Assembly (NCBI GenBank): GCA_028571685.1
Contig: CM053142.1
Coordinates: 70,953,296-71,017,295 of the forward strand
From: Heterohyrax brucei
Taxonomy: Eukaryota > Chordata > Mammalia > Hyracoidea > Procaviidae
DNA: 64,000 nucleotides
Reading direction: 5' to 3'
This document shows, one piece after another, positions 23,311 through 36,600 of the stretch. Numbering within the stretch: the first letter of the stretch is position 1; every line of letters begins with the position of its first letter. The position numbers were made by a program, and so were the translations under genes. The notes beneath the pieces are model-generated. The model made no database searches, was not told the DNA's origin, and saw only the letters and a program-made list of their open reading frames with translations.

Positions 23311-24079
23311 GTGAAAACAGTCTATCTGCTGCATAGTCAGTCAAACAGAAGGAGCAAGTGGATGCTGGAGAGATACCTAAAATAAGCAGGATATGCACAA
23401 TAGAAAAAGAAATCTTGAAAAAGTTGATTAAATATTTTGCTGTACCTTTTCTCCTTTCAGACATTGTTTTAAGCTTTTTTGATCTTGGTTTGAAAAGCTG
23501 AAAGCTGAGTAAGCAAGACTTCACAATTATTCTGCTTTCAAAAGGCTCAGAGTGATGAATGAGAGGAGCAGGAAAAAGAGAGAAAACTTGGAAAAACTGA
23601 TTTCTCTTTTCAGTAATACTTTGAAGACGCACATGTATTTTGATTAAATAAACTTCTTTAGTCACTAAAAAACATTAATCCTGTACAAGGCTCAAGACAG
23701 ACATTTGTTGCATAAACTGTTCTTTTCTTTTTCTTTTTTTAAATTGATCCTCATAGCAAAGATTGAAATCATTTACTTATACCAAGTAATATGGATCAGA
23801 GAATGTGAACAATGAAGTCAACCCTTTATAAAACTGGTTAAAGTTTTATTTGTATCCATCAAAATGACTAATTTTAATAAATACAATTTTTCTATTCAAA
23901 GAACATGGTAGTCTCTATAGCTTTTAAATTGAGTATGTTGCTTGTATTATTGACTTTTTCTACATACTAAATCAGTGGTATTGCTTCATTTTTAATAGTG
24001 TTTCCATGTGTTTTTAATGCTTTTCTAATGTTTATATATTTAGTTTTTTTGATAGAATATCTTCTTGATAAATTATAGC

Positions 24080-24290
24080 ATATAGTTTTCTTTTTAAATT
24101 TATTGTCATTGAGTGAAAGAGTACAATCCAGTTTAAATTTGCATGCCTGCCTATGTGCAGCTCCTACTGATCTCCTTGGCCAGTGATAGCACACTCTTCC
24201 TTTCTGTTCCAAGCATGTCATGTGCCCTTCACAATCTCCTGTTCCTGCTTCTCCACTTTCTCCACTCCCCTCTAGTAAGAGGCCAGTAGG
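24080..24290 (-). repeat. L1 3'-end fragment
   Basis: Reverse orientation of the L1 tail at 2,633-2,770: 'atttgcatgcctgcctatgtg' region and 'ccagtgatagcacactcttc'. Confidence 0.6.
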
Positions 24291-24484
24291 ATAACACTGA
24301 CACCATGTATTTCTGTGTAATATTTCTCATTAACCAATTTAGCACTTTTAATATTAAATATTATCTTGTATGCAGTTGATAGAACTTCTAATTTCTTTTA
24401 GTGCATTTTCCAAGTTCCTCTACATTTTGATCATTCCTCTACCTTTGACCTTTAACATTTTAGTTTAAATGTTACTTACAGTCA

Positions 24485-25545
24485 TGGCTGACATTGTGTC
24501 CCCTGAAAAAGTACTGTATCAATTTGGCTCAACCATGAGTCCCAGAATGGTGTGATTTTCTGATGGAGTTGGGTACCACCATGCGCTTAACAGTGGAGCT
24601 AGGTTTGTGGACCCACAGAGTGAGAGATCTGAGTCCCTGTGTACCAAAGTCTTCCTGGCAGAGGAGGGTACCTCTAGGCACTTAAATTGATGGAACTATA
24701 GAGCTTTGGAACACTTGCCCCAGCATGGCAGATGTGGGCTTGAGGCCCAGGCCATGAGGCCATAGGAAGCAGCAGCTGAAGAGACAAGGGGCATGAGAAG
24801 CTGTGTTGCCTCAGACTGCCAAAAGGTGAAGGGTGGAGCCATGGCATCAGAGGCTTCAAAGAGTGGGGTGTCTAAAGCCGAGGGGGCAGAGTTACTGTCA
24901 GTGGGCCTGGAGGGCAGAGCTGAGGCCCAGTGCCCAGGGCCTCCATGCGGAATCTGAAAAGTATGGCCAATATCTAGAGTCTGGAGGGAAGGGCTACTGT
25001 GTCAAATGTCTCAGAGTTTGGTGCTGTGAAATGAATATGATTTGCATGTCATGTGCATATGATTTAGAGGAGGGGGCATAAAGGAGAGTGTCATCAATTG
25101 CCTTGCGTATCAATTTGGCTCAGGCATGAGTCCCAGTAAGGCATGATTCCTCCCATGTGTTGTGAATACTGCCTCTGTAATTGTAAGGAGGGAGAACGGG
25201 GAGCAGCTGTACTGGTAAGGCAGGACTCAGTCTACCAGCTCGGGTTGTACTGAGGTCATCTTGAGGGATAAAAGGAAAGGGAAGTGAGCAGAATACTGGG
25301 AACCACACACCACCAAGAGAGCGGCACGAAGAGCACAGTGCATTCTTTGATCCGAGTTTTCTGTGTCCAGATACTCTCGTACTGAATGTGGACTCAACCT
25401 AACGGGCTGTGATAATTTCTCATATTGAATGGACTTACAGCTTTCAAATGGATTTGTGCCTTACCAGACTGTGACAATAAAATCTCTTTTTGAAGCTATC
25501 CACCTGTGATATTTCTGTTAAAACAATACTAGATGACTAAGAGAT
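24485..25545 (+). mobile_element. MaLR-like LTR interrupted by another insertion
   Basis: The start ('catggctgacattgtgtccc') and end ('caatactagatgactaagag') match the LTR-like family at 15,672 and 61,504. The phrase 'tatcaatttggctca' plus 'atgagtcccag' occurs at 24,516 and again at 25,107. About 590 bp of G+C-richer sequence lies between, so either a second element landed inside or the 5' end was duplicated. Confidence 0.6.
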
Positions 25546-25739
25546 CTAGTCTTAGTGTTTACAGTTGAGTGTTTATTTTTAACCCAGTCTGATAGAGTTC
25601 CAATAAGAAAATTCAGTCTCCTTTTGTTTAATGTAATATTTAATGTAATAATGTAATTAATGTAATTAATGTTATAATTGTTGGGTATATATTATTTCCA
25701 GTTGGTTCCTGTGGTTAGTCACCACCAAGCTGACTGCAA

Positions 25740-25905
25740 CTGATGGGGCAAACAATTCAGAACCAGGCTAAGAATTAAAAGATTGGTGGTTTAAACTCCT
25801 CCAGAGGCACTGCAGACGATAGCTCCGGTGATCTGCCTCTGAAAGTCACAGCCCTGAAAACTCTGTGCAGGAGTTCTGCTCTACACATGTGGGTCACGAT
25901 GATTG
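25740..25905 (+). repeat. AfroSINE, degraded
   Basis: Sense copy with 'gattggtggtttaaactcct', 'ggtgatctgcctctgaaagt' and 'aggagttctgctctacaca'. An A+T simple stretch built on 'taatgtaat' precedes it at 25,627-25,675. Confidence 0.7.
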
Positions 25906-25929
25906 CTGGTATTTCATGTCAATTCTTCT

Positions 25930-26085
25930 TCTTTACAAAAAGCATTGTAATATAGTAGTAAAAGCACCTGACTATTTTGGCTCAAATTTCAGCTCTGTGA
26001 CTAGCAAAGTTGGAGTCATCGTTTTACGTCTGGCTTCAGTTGTCTCATCTGCAAAATGTGTAGTATCTACAGCTTGGCAATAGGA
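25930..26085 (+). repeat. MIR SINE
   Basis: MIR order: 'tagtaaaagcacctgac', 'tcaaatttcagctctgtgac', 'cagttgtctcatctgcaaaa'. Sequence from 26,086 to 26,569 is unassigned. Confidence 0.7.
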
Positions 26086-26569
26086 AATGTGTATTCTGCT
26101 AGTTTATTTATTTTCTTCCTGAGTGTTTCCAGAACTGAAAATGGTCAATGTGGTTATAACAAGGAAATGGAAAAAAAAAAAAATGAAATTGGGGAGGTAG
26201 GCAGGGGCTGCTTTATGTGATATCTTGTGTAAAACATAGATTTGAGTAAATTTGATGTCTTGAGTAAAACATATATTTGCTCTTTATGGTGTAATGAGAG
26301 GCTACTAAGCAAATGTGAAATTTAAAATATATATACTCTCTCTTCAGAATATATATGGAAATGACAGATCTTACAGCTGGAAGTAAGAATATGAATCAGG
26401 GAGATATAAGGAATAATACACAGGTCTCAGGCTCACGTGAAAGCATCTGGATGAATGTTTATTACCATGACTTGGATCTGGGTGATGGTGAGGATTAATA
26501 CTGATTGGAGGAGTATTACAGGGAGGTTAGGAATCATGACTAACAATCAAAAGCATTTGTGAGACTTTA

Positions 26570-26830
26570 TGTTAGTTTTCTATTGCTGCTGTAACAACGT
26601 ACCCAAATTTCAAAGCAAACAAAAAAATCCCAAACCCACTGCCATCTATTTGATTCTGATTCATAGCTACCGCTGTGTAGGACTGCTCCACAGGGTTTCC
26701 AAGGAGTACCTGGTAGATTTGAACTGCAGACCTGTTGGTTAGCAGCCAAGCTCTTAACCACTATGCCACCAGGGTTTCCCACCCCAAAGTTCATGCCTTC
26801 GAAACAACAAAAAATTTATTATTTTAGCTT
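26570..26830 (-). mobile_element. LTR-like fragment split by an AfroSINE
   Basis: The outer piece reads 'ttagttttctattgctgctg' at 26,573 and resumes with 'catgccttcgaaacaacaaa' at 26,792, as in antisense MaLR-like LTRs. Between them, 26,625-26,785 is an antisense AfroSINE ending 'gccaccagggtttccc'. Sequence from 26,831 to 27,300 is unassigned. Confidence 0.6.
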
Positions 26831-27311
26831 AATAGTTATAGTCAATAGGAATATATGTGAAAATAATTTTTTTAATGTTTCCAAGGAAAATAAACATGCT
26901 TACATTGATATATTGGAAAAGTTCTACTCTTCCCCAGTTCCAGAGAAATTACTTTTAAAAAACATACCAGAACTAAATTATCAACACCTTAAAATATTTC
27001 CTAAATAATAAAACATATTCTGTAGTTAGTCAGTAATAAACATAATAGGTTGTTTTTGCTTGAGTTTCCCTGAAAGCAGAATCTAAGGCAAGGACTTATG
27101 TGCAGATAGTTTATTTCTGAGATGATCCCCGGGAATAGGGGTCAATGATAAGGGAGATTGTGACAGGGAAGGAAAAAAGTTAACTACAGTATTTCAGTGT
27201 TTGTTACTGAAGCTGCCTCCATGGGCAACAAGGAGCTCTGTTCCAAAGTTTCATGAGAAGTATTTGGAATGCTCCCCAGAAGACTCTGACCAAAGGTGGA
27301 AGGTAGGAGCA

Positions 27312-27317
27312 TTTATT
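27312..27317 (-). promoter_or_regulatory. Candidate polyadenylation signal for OVOS
   Basis: AATAAA on the minus strand, about 306 nt beyond the stop codon. Another AATAAA lies at 27,110-27,115. Nothing in the sequence alone decides which is used. Confidence 0.35.
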
Positions 27318-27622
27318 CACTGGTTCCTGTTTTCCACTGGTTGATATTTACCCCTGGAAGCATTAAAGCTGCATTTCCTGCTGTATTTGCACAAAGGACA
27401 GCTGGCTGCCAGGGCTCCAGGGACGGCCGTAAGGCAGAAAGCAAGAAGGCCTCGGTGGTGCGTGTGAGGGCAGATCCTGCCTGTGCGAGATGTACTTGCG
27501 CATCTATTACATAGGAAGATTCTGGGTGGTTTTCTTTGGTTAAAACAATTGACATTTTTCACGCAGTAGACAGCTCTGCTCCGAGGTATCTTCTTTTCCA
27601 TCTCATTACCCTTATCTTAGAA

Positions 27623-27684
27623 CTAGGAGCTTTCAAAAGATGTCACATCACATGGGGTGTTGTATTCTGCAAGTGCATATTCAT
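27623..27684 (-). CDS. OVOS: OVOS exon E23, last coding exon and stop
   Basis: 62 nt. Completes Asp of 'YETD' across the intron, then '[19 protein letters not shown]' and TAG at 27,623-27,625. A2M ends 'EFAIAEYNAPCSKDLGNA'. Found 2.1 kb from E22; acceptor CCTCCAG. Confidence 0.9.
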
Positions 27685-30600
27685 CTGGAGGAAAGTAAGT
27701 GTTATTAGACACGACCTCATGATGTTGTTCAAGAGAAAGCATCTTTACCTCTTACCTCTGTTCTGAATCAGCCCCCTAAATCTACACCACTATAACAATG
27801 TCCTCACTCAACATCTTTTAAATATGTTTTTATTTTCTCTGAATATATCACATTCCACGCATATATATATATATATGTGAACATTCTTATATCTTTCAGG
27901 TATGACATTTTGCATCTAATACCTGCTGAAACCTGGTAGAGGTTAGGACTTTAGCTTCTAGAATAGAGGGTCCATATTATCACCACAGCTGATGGGACAG
28001 TGATAAGTTTCATCATCCTTAGGCAACATGTAAAGATGTACTTGCTAAATGCTTGAGTAATCAAAGTTTGTAAATCACTGAGAAGTTGATAAGCACCCTA
28101 CTCATTTGGCTGACATATTTATCAGCATCAAAAACTGCAGCAAAGTTGTTGCCATCGAGTCAATTCTAATTGATAGCACAGAGTAGAACTTCCCAGAAAC
28201 ACTTGGTGGATTTGAACAGCAGACTCTTTGGTTATTGCTTGGAGGCTGTTGCTTTTAATCACTTTGCCACCAAAGTTTCCCTTTATTAATGGAAGCCTAA
28301 AACTGGAAGTCATTTATTGACTTAGATCATCTGACTCGAAAGAATTACTTTTCCATTTTCATATTTTGATAGTGGTTAGATCTATCTTTCAGTTTTTTAA
28401 TATACATAATATTTTTACATAAGAAAAGTAGAGTGTAATAATTTAGTTAAACTTTGATTTCAGGTGAATTTATAGCCAAATTTGTAGCCCTATCTCTGTC
28501 ACTTACTGGCTTTGAGACATCAGTAAGACTTTAATTTTCCTGACCGTTGGTTAAAACAACAAGAACAAAGCACTGAAAGTGTAGTTAAACAAAAACAAAA
28601 CAGAAACCACAAACTAGCTAGCAAAATAGCTCTGATTCTAAAGATGCTTCATTTAAAAATGTCACTGTTTTGAACACTAAGTGACTAGACAGATAATGGC
28701 CAAGTAGATAAAGAGCTATGAGCCTGAACTAGTCTGTTGGTGGACGAGAAGCCAGACAAGGTCCACTCAGCTAACAGCTCGCTGGCTTCCAACCAAAAGC
28801 CGGCTGACTACCAGGTGTAGGAATGTGGTGGCCTGAGCTCAGCCAGCCAGCTGAGCTGCCAGCTGGGTGCAGACAGAAGCAATCTGAGCAGAAATTAGCT
28901 GAGCCAGCCCAGCCAGCCTGGCTGTTCCTTAGAACTGTGAGGAATAATAAATGGTTGTGGCTTAAAAAACTATTTTGTCAAAATATTTTTACTAAGCTCT
29001 CACTGTCGTCACTAATAGTATAATTTCTTCCACTATTCCAATGATCACATGATTTCTACCTCCTGTACTCCGTACCACTGTTGTTGTGTTTGGCTCCTAT
29101 CCGCTCGGGCCCAGGACTCATGGCTCCCCCAGGCACAATGGGATTGGACTGTTGTGGATTCACATGGCTTTTGTTGTTTGATTTTTTTTTTTTTTTACAG
29201 TAGATTGCCAAGCCTTTCTTCCTAGTCTGTGCTAGTCTGGAAGCTCCACTGAAACATGTTCAGCATCAGAGCAACATACAAATACCCACTGACATATATA
29301 TGGAGGATGGCTGTGCTTGAGATGCTTTAGTTTGGGATTGAAAATATTATGTATATTAAAAAGTTGAAAGATAGATCTAACCACTATCAAAATGTGAAAA
29401 TGGAAAAGTAATTCTTTCAAGTCAGATGAGCTAAGTCAAATTCTTGCCATGAAATGCAAGAATTCTACCACTGGAGCACCACTGTCTCCTAATCTCAGCT
29501 AACACATTGATAAATTATATGTCATACTAGCTTTGTTTTGCCTGAATCTACAATTTTTGCGGTAACCTAAATGAACATTTTAGTGAAAAGATTGGTTAAG
29601 AAAAATCGTGCCAGTCATGCTCTTACAAACAGACACAATGTCAAAATGTTTTTGCTGTAGGACTTTTGAAATAGTTTGTAGTAGGTGGCACTAATTGTTA
29701 CAAGAAGCCAGATAAAGGGAGATGATTTCAAAAATGGCAGTTATAACAGTAGCAGAGAACAACAAAAATTGGTTTCGTGAAAATAAGCAGAGCATTAAAA
29801 CACTACACCACCTACCAGTTTCATAGTAATCATAGAGCTGAACGGATGCTGGCTGGATGTTTGATACAAGTGCATCTTGTTCAACGGAGAATGAGAATTG
29901 AATTTCCTCTTGAGTAACCTGGGAATAAATCAATAGTGTTAGGCATATTGGAACTTATTCCCTCAATTTCTTTCCATTTTTAATATTCAGAATTATTTTA
30001 ACAATGCCATTTTTGTACTTGGGTCCTTGAGAAAATAAAAAGCATAAAAACCCACAGTGCTGGTTTTAATTGTTAGAAAACTGCATTGCACAGCTGACTG
30101 ATTATGTACGTGCCCCAGGAAGCAAACCAAATACCAACAGTAAACTTACATTATCTAGATAGAAGAAGACATGGGAGGCTTTGATTTCTACTTGTTGTAC
30201 TTGGCCATCACTCTGAAGCTAAAAGGAGGAGAAAAAAAATGTGATGAAAATTCAGCAAATACAGATGTCTGGTTATTGAAATAGATCAAAGTAATCATTT
30301 TCAGTTTGGTAGTCTTCCAGAATTTTTAAAGATATCTGCATCATTCTCCTATAGCCTCAGCAACAAATATTAATCTTTGAGATTCATTCAACAGCTTTTG
30401 AGAAACTGATTTGTGCAATATTAGTTTCTAAATTTTCAATAAATAGAATATTGAATAGAATAAAATAATAAGTCAATATCAACTCAACTGCTTTTTTTTT
30501 ATTTTTTTATGATTTCTTGTGTTGACAATGTGACAAAATCTCACATGTATGAATCTCAATGTTGTACTACCATATACATATGAGGTTTAAATTTTATTCC

Positions 30601-33600
30601 TTGAGAACATAAAATGTATCCTTCTTTCCCCATCAGCTTGTGACCAAGATAGAGCAGAGATTACCTGAGCCAGCCCACATGCTATAAGGCCTAACACATT
30701 TTAGATGCCTCTAAAGTTATTCTGATTAAAAGCATTATTTTTTTTTACCTTCTTAATGGATGATTTATCAGGTACAAAGCCTGAAAGCATCTTCACATCA
30801 ATGATTGCCATGTTGGAAGAGGTGCGCTTTCCACAATAACTATTTTTTAAAAGCACAGAATTTAGGTAAATTTTGGTCATTGTTTAGGAAAAAAAAAATT
30901 ACCAGTAAAAATATGTTCACATGCAAAGGACAAACTTGAACAAGGTTTTGCATTCTGACATATTCCTGAAGCTAAAATTGAACAAATGTGCTCAGTATAA
31001 TTAAATATTACATGAAAATACAACATGCAGAAAATACAAGATGTGTTTTAACTTTTTATCTGTATATTTTCAAAACACCCAAAAGTCTTAAATTTCCGTT
31101 TGAAAGGTCAAGCTCTCCTGCAGTAATTCTATTGGAAATTTGAACTGCTGACCTCTTGGTTAGCAGATACAGCACTTAACCACTACACCAATAGGGTTTC
31201 CAGTTACTCATTAATGTTTACCCACTGCTGTTGAGGCGATTTTGACTCATAGTGACCCTATAGGACAGAGTAGAACTGCTCCATAGAGTTTCCAAGGAGC
31301 ACCTTTTGAACTGCCAACCTTTTAGTTAGCAGCCATAGCACTTTAACCATCACACCATTAAAGTTTTCTACTAATGCCTACCTTATCATAATCTTTGTGT
31401 TGTTCATTGTTCTGAGATGAGAATAGTCTTGTAATAAATGGAATTGATGATGTTACAATATAAAGCTACATAAATTTCAACCTATTCCTAAGTGGATCCA
31501 AAGAGTTTAACCTGACTGATACTTTTGTTTTGGAACTCTGGGTTGCAGGATGAAGAGTTTGCACTATGTTGATTCACAAAATAGAACATTTAGGAAAATG
31601 TATCTCTTAAAAAAGAATTGTACAACTTTTTCTACGACTTCCTTCTCTCGTTTCTATTCCATACTTTTCAAGCCACATTTACCCTTCCCCCACCACACCT
31701 CATATCCAGACAGAAGTACCTTGGAGGAAAGACCTGGTGATCTACTTTAAAATATTCCACCATTGAAATATGTATGGAGCTCAGGTCTACTCTGACACAT
31801 GTGAGGTCATCATGAGATGAATTGACTCAATGGCAAGTGGTGGTGGCTTAGCTTACACAGTTTAGACAATTTAAATGAGGTAAAATATATTTCCCAAGGG
31901 AATCAAGAGAGGTCAATCTCTTACACAAAATGACTGCATGGCTTCACATGAAGGCAGAGAGAGACAATATATTACTTCCATTACAGGTAGTTGAAACACT
32001 GAGTCAGTTCTGACTCATAGCAACCCTGTAAAACAGAGTAGAGCTGTCACCATAGGGTTTCCAAGGAGCAGCTGGTAGATTTAAACCACCAGCTTTTTGG
32101 TCAGCAGCCTAGCTATTAACTATTAACCACTGCGCTACCAGGGATCCAGTAGAAGTAGAGACATATCTAAATTTAGAAAGAAAAACAGAAGAAAGATGAA
32201 AAGAGTTACTACCTGGCTGAAATGACTAAGTCAAACTTTTGCTCAAATGATCTTCTGCAGACAGCGTTGGCTGTATTCACAGAAAGCGAGAACCCAGATG
32301 ACTTCTTGGGGAGCAGAATGTTATATTTCAGGGTTGTCTGGAACAGATATAAAATATATCACCTATTAACCAAAAGATTACTTTTAAATTTAATACTGTA
32401 ATATTAACATTTCCACTTAAAAGTCAGTTTTTACTTCAGCACTTCCTATTTTCTATATCAATAGTAACAATAGAAATGATAGCTAATATTTATTGAGCAC
32501 ATACTTTCAAGTGCTCTTTATGTAATAACTTCTATTGTTACTATTGATACAGAAAATAGGAAGTAGATGTGAAGTAGATTTTACATTTATCCTTATTGTA
32601 CAGATAAGGGAATCTAAATAGAGGTTAACTTGTCAAAGTAATGTAACTTATCAAAACTTACACAGCTAATAAGTAGCAGAGCTGAAATATATCTATATTG
32701 TCTTTTTGGATAGTAATTAACATGATCTGATTTCTATCTTAAGGAACTGATAAAATTAGAGCAGATTTTTTCAGAACTGTGGGAATGAAGGCAAGTACCA
32801 GCATTACAATCAATGAATTAAGAGGGAAATCTAAATCCAGAACAGCAAGACTTGGAAATAGGCTTAATGACTTGACCTAATATTTCCATTTTGAAGATAT
32901 GCAGTCCAAGTATAAACTAATATGTGTACAGCATCATTCACTACAGCACTATATGTAATTGCCAAAGAAGTGAAACCACTCAAATATCTATTGATACTTG
33001 ATTTTTATCTACCTTGGTGTATCCATAGAGTGTGGAAATGGCACACATTAAATACTTTTAGAGAATACTACCCTAAGTCTATAAGTGTATGAGAAATAAG
33101 AATGTAGCATTTTTCCTAGTGTACATTAGGAAAACAAAAAAGCAAACAAATTGCGGGAGTACAAACCAGAAACTGATAATTATGGTTATACAGAAGGAGT
33201 AGGAGAGGGAAGGGTGTGCAGTGAGTCCAGGCTATAGCAAAAGAAGCGAGATTTTCTGAACATAACTTTTCATATAGTTCTGACTTTAACCTATGTATAT
33301 ATTTTACATAGTCAACAAAATTCAAGTAAGCCTAAAAGGAAAAAAAACAAACCTATAATTGAAGGAAAAATGAAATCGATGATCCTAACTGTATCAAATT
33401 TGTAACTAATCATTCAATAAAAAAATTAGAACACAGGTTTCTGGCCATATATATTTAGTGGTATATATTCTAAAAGCAAATATAGTGCTTAAAAAATGGC
33501 TGAAACTTCATTCAGTATTTCTATTTACTAGTACCATTCCTTTGTTATTTTAAAACTATTTTCTCTATATTTCTACAACTAATATAAGCGTTATTAAGGA

Positions 33601-36600
33601 GTACCAATAATATTAAAATGAAGAAAATAGACTGCTTGAGGAAATGGATACAAGTGCATAGTCAGATACATGAATACATATTAATAGTATTACATGTGAG
33701 TAGGAATATTAATAGGGACCCATTATTTTAAAAAACTGTTTCCTAACTCTCCCCATGGTGAGAACCTGAATGCAAAATCATCTCAGTAGCAATAAGGACC
33801 ACTAACACATAACCTAAAAAACCTAGTGATGTCGAGTAGGTTCCAACTCATAGCAACCCTGTAGGTCAGAGTAGAACTGCCCCATAGAGTTTCCAAGGAG
33901 CACCTGGCAGACTTGAACTGCTGACCTTTTGGTTATCAGCCATAGCACTTAACCACTATGCCACCAGAGTTTCCTCCAGCACATAGGCTGAGATTAAAAA
34001 TACCATATTTCTGAAGAGATTATTTCCTGGTAATAGCTGGGGTAGACAATGTGCAAAATAAAACTAGCCTCCTCCATTTGTTTTCCTTTTTTAAAGAAAC
34101 AAAGAAATCATCCAAAGGCTAATGCAATGATATTGAAAGATCACACCCTGAAGGGAGTTGGAAGAATTTGACCATGAAAATAAACAGTGACTGTAAGGGA
34201 TTCATTCATAAATAAATACATTTAGGGTCCTTATGAGCCAGAATAGACTTGATGGCAATGGGTTTGGTTTTCAGTTTTGGTCATGGACTTAATACATCAT
34301 ATTCACAATACTCCAAAAGGAAAAAGTCATACACAAACAGAAAACTAATTTGCTATCAGTAGAGGTGATTATCACACTGATGAATTTTTATTGACTGGCA
34401 ATTAAAGGAAAGAATTGAGCATTTATTCTGTTCTCTCAGAAGGGCAATTCAACATTCCCAGATTCTGGAGAGGAGCTCTTCTTTGTAGGAGACTCATACC
34501 GAAAAACCAATTCTATGGCCATCAAGTTGATGTGGATTCACAGCAACCCAGTAGGCTAGAGAAGAACTGTCCCAAGAGGGTTTCCACGGAGTGGCTGGTA
34601 AACTCAAACTGCTGACCTTTTGGTTGGCAGTCAAATGGTTAATCTTTATACCACCAGGGCTCCGGGAGGAGAATATCAGTTAAGGAAGGGAGAAGGTATG
34701 ATCAAAACAGAAAATAACCACTGTGCAGTTGTTAATGAAATAGTTGACTGAAGCAAAGATCATGAATACACGTTATAACTTTTACGTGAAAACTGATGTG
34801 GAAGTAGATACCGGTGTCGATCCAGTGTATCCCCTGATATATTGTTAGTTATAAAGGAGAAAGAATAGCACCTCTATTGGTGACATACGATTGTCACCAC
34901 CCTAATCCAACGATTAAACTTAACATGGTGGACTCCCTCATATGATGTGACATGTATACAGATAAAACTTAAGTTTATAGAAAATACAGGGAATGGAACA
35001 ACGTTTAAACAACATCAAAAGAGAAAACAACTTGATAAATACAGAATGAGAAATAGTCTGCAACCCGACTGGCCCGATCTGCTCAAAAGTCAATGTTGTC
35101 GCAAATATAGACGACTAATAGAACTGCTGAGATTAAAGAAGAGACCTATAAGGATAACAACTGACTGCAATACATGATTTTTGAATTCTGGTTTGAAAAA
35201 TAAAACAGTGTATTTGGGGACAGAATTTTGATAATTGCATTATAAAACTATTGTTAATCTTTGCTAGTCATGATAATGGCATTGCAGTTATATTATGGAA
35301 TGCTAATTTTTTTTAGGAGATTCACTGTGACATACTTAGGAGTGTCATGATGTCTCTAATTTACTTTAAAATTTAAAAACTACAATAAGCAAATATCCCA
35401 AAATGTGAATATTGTCGAATCTAGGTATTTATTATACTCTTGTTGTTTTGTACATGCTTGATAACTTTCCCAAGTTAGAAAATAAAAAATCGTAACTTAC
35501 CTGTACATATACACAACCGTTGCCACTCACTTTCACCATGTAGTTCTGGTTAGCCGCTGGCAGTGGAATTCGTTGAAGCAGCAAACGGTTCTGATCATTC
35601 ACTTGGAAGCGTTTGTTGAAAGCTTGGTCAGAATAAATCAGCACTGAATTTTGTCTGTTTTTAGAGTAAGTGAGTCTTTGGAACAGGGTTAGAGCTTGGA
35701 GAGCCACAACAGTATCCTACAATAATGATAAAGTAAATTACATGAGAACATACAAGAGGGTTTAGACATTTTAAGCTAAATAGAGTTGTGAAGCATTTAA
35801 AAACAATTTAAAATGAAACAGCCTTTTTTTTTTCTGTGTGTGTGTGCATGTATGTGCATGAAGCACTGTGTCTTTGGCACTGTATAATTAAATGAAAATA
35901 AAGGGAGTTAATGAAAGTATTTTTAAGTTCAACTTTTACATAAGGCAAAAAATTATTTGATAAAACAAAAATATGAGAAAAGCCATTAAAATTTTAAAAG
36001 TGACTAATGGATCAGGCTTTGCCCTAGCAGATATTAGTTAAAGCATACCACACTCGACGGCACTTGACTGGCTTGGCATACCGCAAAGCCAAAAGCCACT
36101 AGAGAATAACAGAATACCTAAAAAAACCCCACAAAATATGTAACTTTATTTTACAATAAGTCAGTGTTTCAAATTACTACAGAAACTAATTATTAAGTAA
36201 ATGAAATTGGGACAACTGGTTGGCCATTTAAAAAAATGGAAGTTATGTGTCTATCACACACCATAAATCAAAATACATCTTAGATACCTTAATAATTGAA
36301 ACATAATAAATTAATCCTTAATAGGACAAGAAAGTATGTATACATATTTTTATTATAATTTTTGTATTGAGAACTTCTTTTGGCATGGCATAATGGCAAG
36401 CAACTTTAAAGTGATTATAGTAAGTAAAGTAAAAATAAAATAATCTGTGTATTTAAGACATGATAAAAGTGAAAATGAAAACTTGGCAAGAGTGTATTAC
36501 TTGTATAATATCTTTACTGTATTCTGAAGTCATAGAAATAAATGGGAAAATGGTTTACACTCCTATGGGAAATTGGCAGATGATAAGACCAGGCAATTGG

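Noticed and set aside
25627-25675. 'taatgtaat' repeats as a CRISPR-like or regulatory array
   Set aside because: A short A+T simple stretch in a mammalian genome, without spacers.
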